Below the pieces are notes generated by a model. The model made no database searches. It was not told where the DNA came from and saw only the letters and a program-made list of their open reading frames with translations. Positions 6,122 through 6,587 of a stretch of 6,587 nucleotides of DNA are shown here, piece by piece. The position numbers and the translations under genes are program-made. How positions within the stretch are numbered: the first letter of the stretch is position 1; the number at the start of each line of letters is the position of its first letter. Source of the DNA: Clostridia bacterium. Lineage in GTDB: Bacteria; Bacillota_A; Clostridia; Oscillospirales; CAG-382. Where the stretch lies: positions 1 to 6,587 of the forward strand of contig JAGAAM010000112.1 of NCBI GenBank assembly GCA_017615235.1. The letters are read 5' to 3'.

Positions 6122-6195
6122 GCGGGTGTAGTTCAATGGCAGAATTCCAGCCTTCCAAGCTGGCCGTGCGGGTCCGATTCCCGTCACCCGCTCCA
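6122..6195 (+). tRNA. tRNA-Gly (anticodon TCC)
   Basis: This is a full 74-base cloverleaf with encoded CCA. The acceptor stem is GCGGGTG (6122-6128) with CACCCGC (6185-6191), the discriminator is T6192 and CCA is 6193-6195. The anticodon stem is CCAGC/GCTGG (6147-6151 with 6159-6163), with loop CTTCCAA giving anticodon TCC (6154-6156). The T-stem is GCGGG/CCCGT (6168-6172 with 6180-6184). The T-loop reads TCCGATT: the position equivalent to the near-universal U55 is C (6174). Confidence 0.97.
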
Positions 6196-6198
6196 AAA

Positions 6199-6248
6199 AA
6201 AGGCTAACGCCTTTGCCGTACCGAACCTCGGTATCAAGTACATACCGA
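6199..6248 (+). other. tRNA spacer with three small stems, two mutually exclusive
   Basis: AAAGGC/GCCTTT (6199-6204 with 6209-6214) forms a 6-bp hairpin with only TTT after it. TACCGA (6219-6224) pairs with TCGGTA (6228-6233). The same strand, extended to TCGGTAT (6228-6234), can instead pair with ATACCGA (6242-6248) just before tRNA-Arg. No promoter is evident, so the two tRNAs are probably in one transcript and these stems may guide processing. Confidence 0.4.
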
Positions 6249-6250
6249 AT

Positions 6251-6327
6251 GTGCCTTTAGCTCAGCAGGATAGAGCAACTGCCTTCTAAGCAGTAGGCCG
6301 AGGGTTCGAGTCCCCCAAGGCACGCCA
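6251..6327 (+). tRNA. tRNA-Arg (anticodon TCT)
   Basis: This is a 77-base cloverleaf with encoded CCA. The acceptor stem is GTGCCTT (6251-6257) with AAGGCAC (6317-6323), the discriminator is G6324 and CCA is 6325-6327. The D-stem is GCTC/GAGC. The anticodon stem is ACTGC/GCAGT (6278-6282 with 6290-6294), with loop CTTCTAA giving anticodon TCT (6285-6287). The T-loop TTCGAGT is normal. The T-stem is GAGGG (6300-6304) with CCCCC (6312-6316), leaving an A-C mismatch at its second pair. Bases 6307-6327 belong to a 22-base sequence repeated exactly at 6566-6587. Confidence 0.97.
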
Positions 6328-6328
6328 C
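6307..6328 (+). repeat. Direct repeat copy 1 (3' end of tRNA-Arg)
   Basis: These 22 bases run from the T-loop C through the T-stem, acceptor 3' strand, discriminator and CCA plus one base. They are identical to 6566-6587. The preceding bases differ (GTT here, AAA at copy 2), so the left boundary is defined; the right boundary of copy 2 is at the window edge. Confidence 0.95.
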
Positions 6329-6330
6329 GT

Positions 6331-6355
6331 AAAGGATCCGCAAGGATCCTTTTTT
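6331..6355 (+). terminator. Intrinsic terminator after tRNA-Arg
   Basis: A 9-bp perfect stem (AAAGGATCC at 6331-6339 with GGATCCTTT at 6344-6352) is closed by a GCAA tetraloop of the stable GNRA type and followed by T through 6355. It begins 4 bases after the tRNA CCA and would end the rpsT-tRNA transcript. Confidence 0.93.
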
Positions 6356-6378
6356 CGTTGTTGCGCGGGGACGAGAAC

Positions 6379-6423
6379 GGGCGCGTAGTGAATGACAGTC
6401 CGGGGGACTGTCAGAGCGCGCCT
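6379..6423 (+). repeat. Nested inverted repeat (long imperfect hairpin)
   Basis: The inner stem TGACAGTCC (6393-6401) pairs perfectly with GGACTGTCA (6405-6413) over a GGG loop. An outer stem GGCGCG (6380-6385) pairs with CGCGCC (6417-6422), with an unpaired segment on the left side. It lies inside the non-coding stretch after tRNA-Arg. Confidence 0.8.
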
Positions 6424-6480
6424 TGACTGCTGGACGCACGAGCGCCGCCGGGGCGGATAAAGCGAGTGCGGTCAGGCGCA

Positions 6481-6534
6481 GCGGTCGAAAAATCAACGGA
6501 AGCGCAAGCGAAAGGCGGATTTTTCGGGTACCGC
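6481..6534 (+). repeat. Second inverted repeat with bulge
   Basis: CGAAAAATC (6486-6494) pairs perfectly with GATTTTTCG (6518-6526). Outward, GCGGT (6481-6485) pairs with ACCGC (6530-6534) across a 3-base bulge. That same ACCGC can alternatively pair with GCGGT at 6545-6549, so two folds compete. GCGGTC occurs three times in the stretch (6468, 6481, 6545). Confidence 0.75.
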
Positions 6535-6565
6535 AAGGAGTGTCGCGGTCACGCCGTGCGAGAAA

Positions 6566-6587
6566 CGAGTCCCCCAAGGCACGCCAC
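6566..6587 (+). repeat. Direct repeat copy 2 (tRNA-Arg 3' end without a tRNA body)
   Basis: These 22 bases are identical to 6307-6328, but the preceding sequence cannot form the rest of a tRNA, so this is an orphan 3' end. It runs to the last base of the window, so its true right end and what follows are unknown. Confidence 0.95.

Larger units (their letters stand above)
6356..6565. other. Non-coding structured stretch downstream of the tRNA terminator
   Basis: No ORF here has a ribosome site or a recognisable product. The only long frame, on the minus strand, runs through the tRNA-Arg gene itself. The stretch is visibly GC-rich, dense in short inverted repeats (6379-6423, 6445-6456, 6481-6534, 6530-6549) and carries the pentamer ACGAG repeatedly (6371, 6439, and 6565 at the start of the second repeat). 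This looks like a dispersed non-coding repeat or a structured RNA rather than decayed coding sequence. I do not recognise a family. Confidence 0.55.
6307..6587 (+). mobile_element. Possible small tRNA-bounded cassette (att-like repeats, no integrase)
   Basis: The tRNA-Arg 3' end is duplicated 259 bases downstream, the arrangement left by site-specific integration into a tRNA gene. Only about 237 bases lie between the copies, and no credible ORF is present. Those bases hold a terminator and several hairpins. Integrases using tRNA sites regenerate the gene with this sort of overlap, but an element this small would be non-autonomous or a remnant. A decayed tandem tRNA duplication, or an array continuing past the edge, are alternatives. 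The contents do not match any element I recognise. Confidence 0.4.

Noticed and set aside
6199..6214. Terminator between the two tRNAs
   Set aside because: The 6-bp stem is followed by only TTT and then G. Too weak to call as a terminator.
6257..6577. 106-residue minus-strand ORF across tRNA-Arg and the downstream stretch
   Set aside because: It runs antisense through a complete tRNA gene, a terminator and both repeat copies, with no ribosome site and a low-complexity translation. It is a chance frame in GC-rich DNA.
6307..6587. CRISPR-like repeat unit
   Set aside because: There are only two copies, 259 bases apart, and one is part of a functional tRNA. The spacing and repeat origin do not fit CRISPR.

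Overview
The window reads as chromosomal DNA of an endospore-forming Firmicute, most likely Clostridia, of moderate GC. The evidence is a spore protease gene (gpr) beside the engulfment hydrolase gene spoIIP, with ribosomal protein S20 (rpsT) divergent from gpr. That neighbourhood is also found in Bacillus and Clostridia. Strong Shine-Dalgarno sites and compact intrinsic terminators fit. The genus cannot be fixed from this sequence.

Layout. (1) Positions 2-1054, plus strand: the 3' end of thrS (threonyl-tRNA synthetase, cut by the window edge), followed 3 bases later by a class I SAM methyltransferase, ending in a terminator shared with the convergent genes. (2) Positions 1109-3465, minus strand, transcribed right to left: a Gfo/Idh/MocA-type oxidoreductase with its own promoter(s), then an MnmM/YtqB-type tRNA wobble-uridine methyltransferase, then a histidine-phosphatase-family protein. 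An 11-bp RNA hairpin sits over the start region of the methyltransferase gene. (3) Positions 3590-5658, minus strand: gpr then spoIIP, with a possible mother-cell (sigma-E-like) promoter in the 53-base gap and a good terminator after spoIIP. (4) Positions 5736-6355, plus strand: the rpsT promoter, rpsT, tRNA-Gly(TCC), tRNA-Arg(TCT) and an intrinsic terminator. (5) Positions 6329-6587: a non-coding, highly structured, GC-rich stretch ending in an exact copy of the last part of the tRNA-Arg gene.

How the genes work together. Translation runs through the window: thrS, the wobble-base methyltransferase, S20 and two tRNAs. The gpr-spoIIP pair serves sporulation: SpoIIP degrades septal peptidoglycan during engulfment, and GPR degrades small acid-soluble spore proteins at germination. 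The oxidoreductase, the thrS-linked methyltransferase and the phosphatase have no assignable substrate.

The most interesting signal is at the right edge. The 22 bases from the T-loop of tRNA-Arg through its CCA and one further base recur exactly 259 bases downstream, bounding about 237 bases of hairpin-rich sequence with no plausible gene. This is the geometry of a tRNA-3'-end attachment site, but the interval is far too small for an integrase. It could be a tiny non-autonomous cassette, the first unit of a longer array continuing beyond the window, or a degraded tRNA duplication. A T-stem mismatch in tRNA-Arg with one partner inside the duplicated segment is consistent with the 3' end having been replaced.
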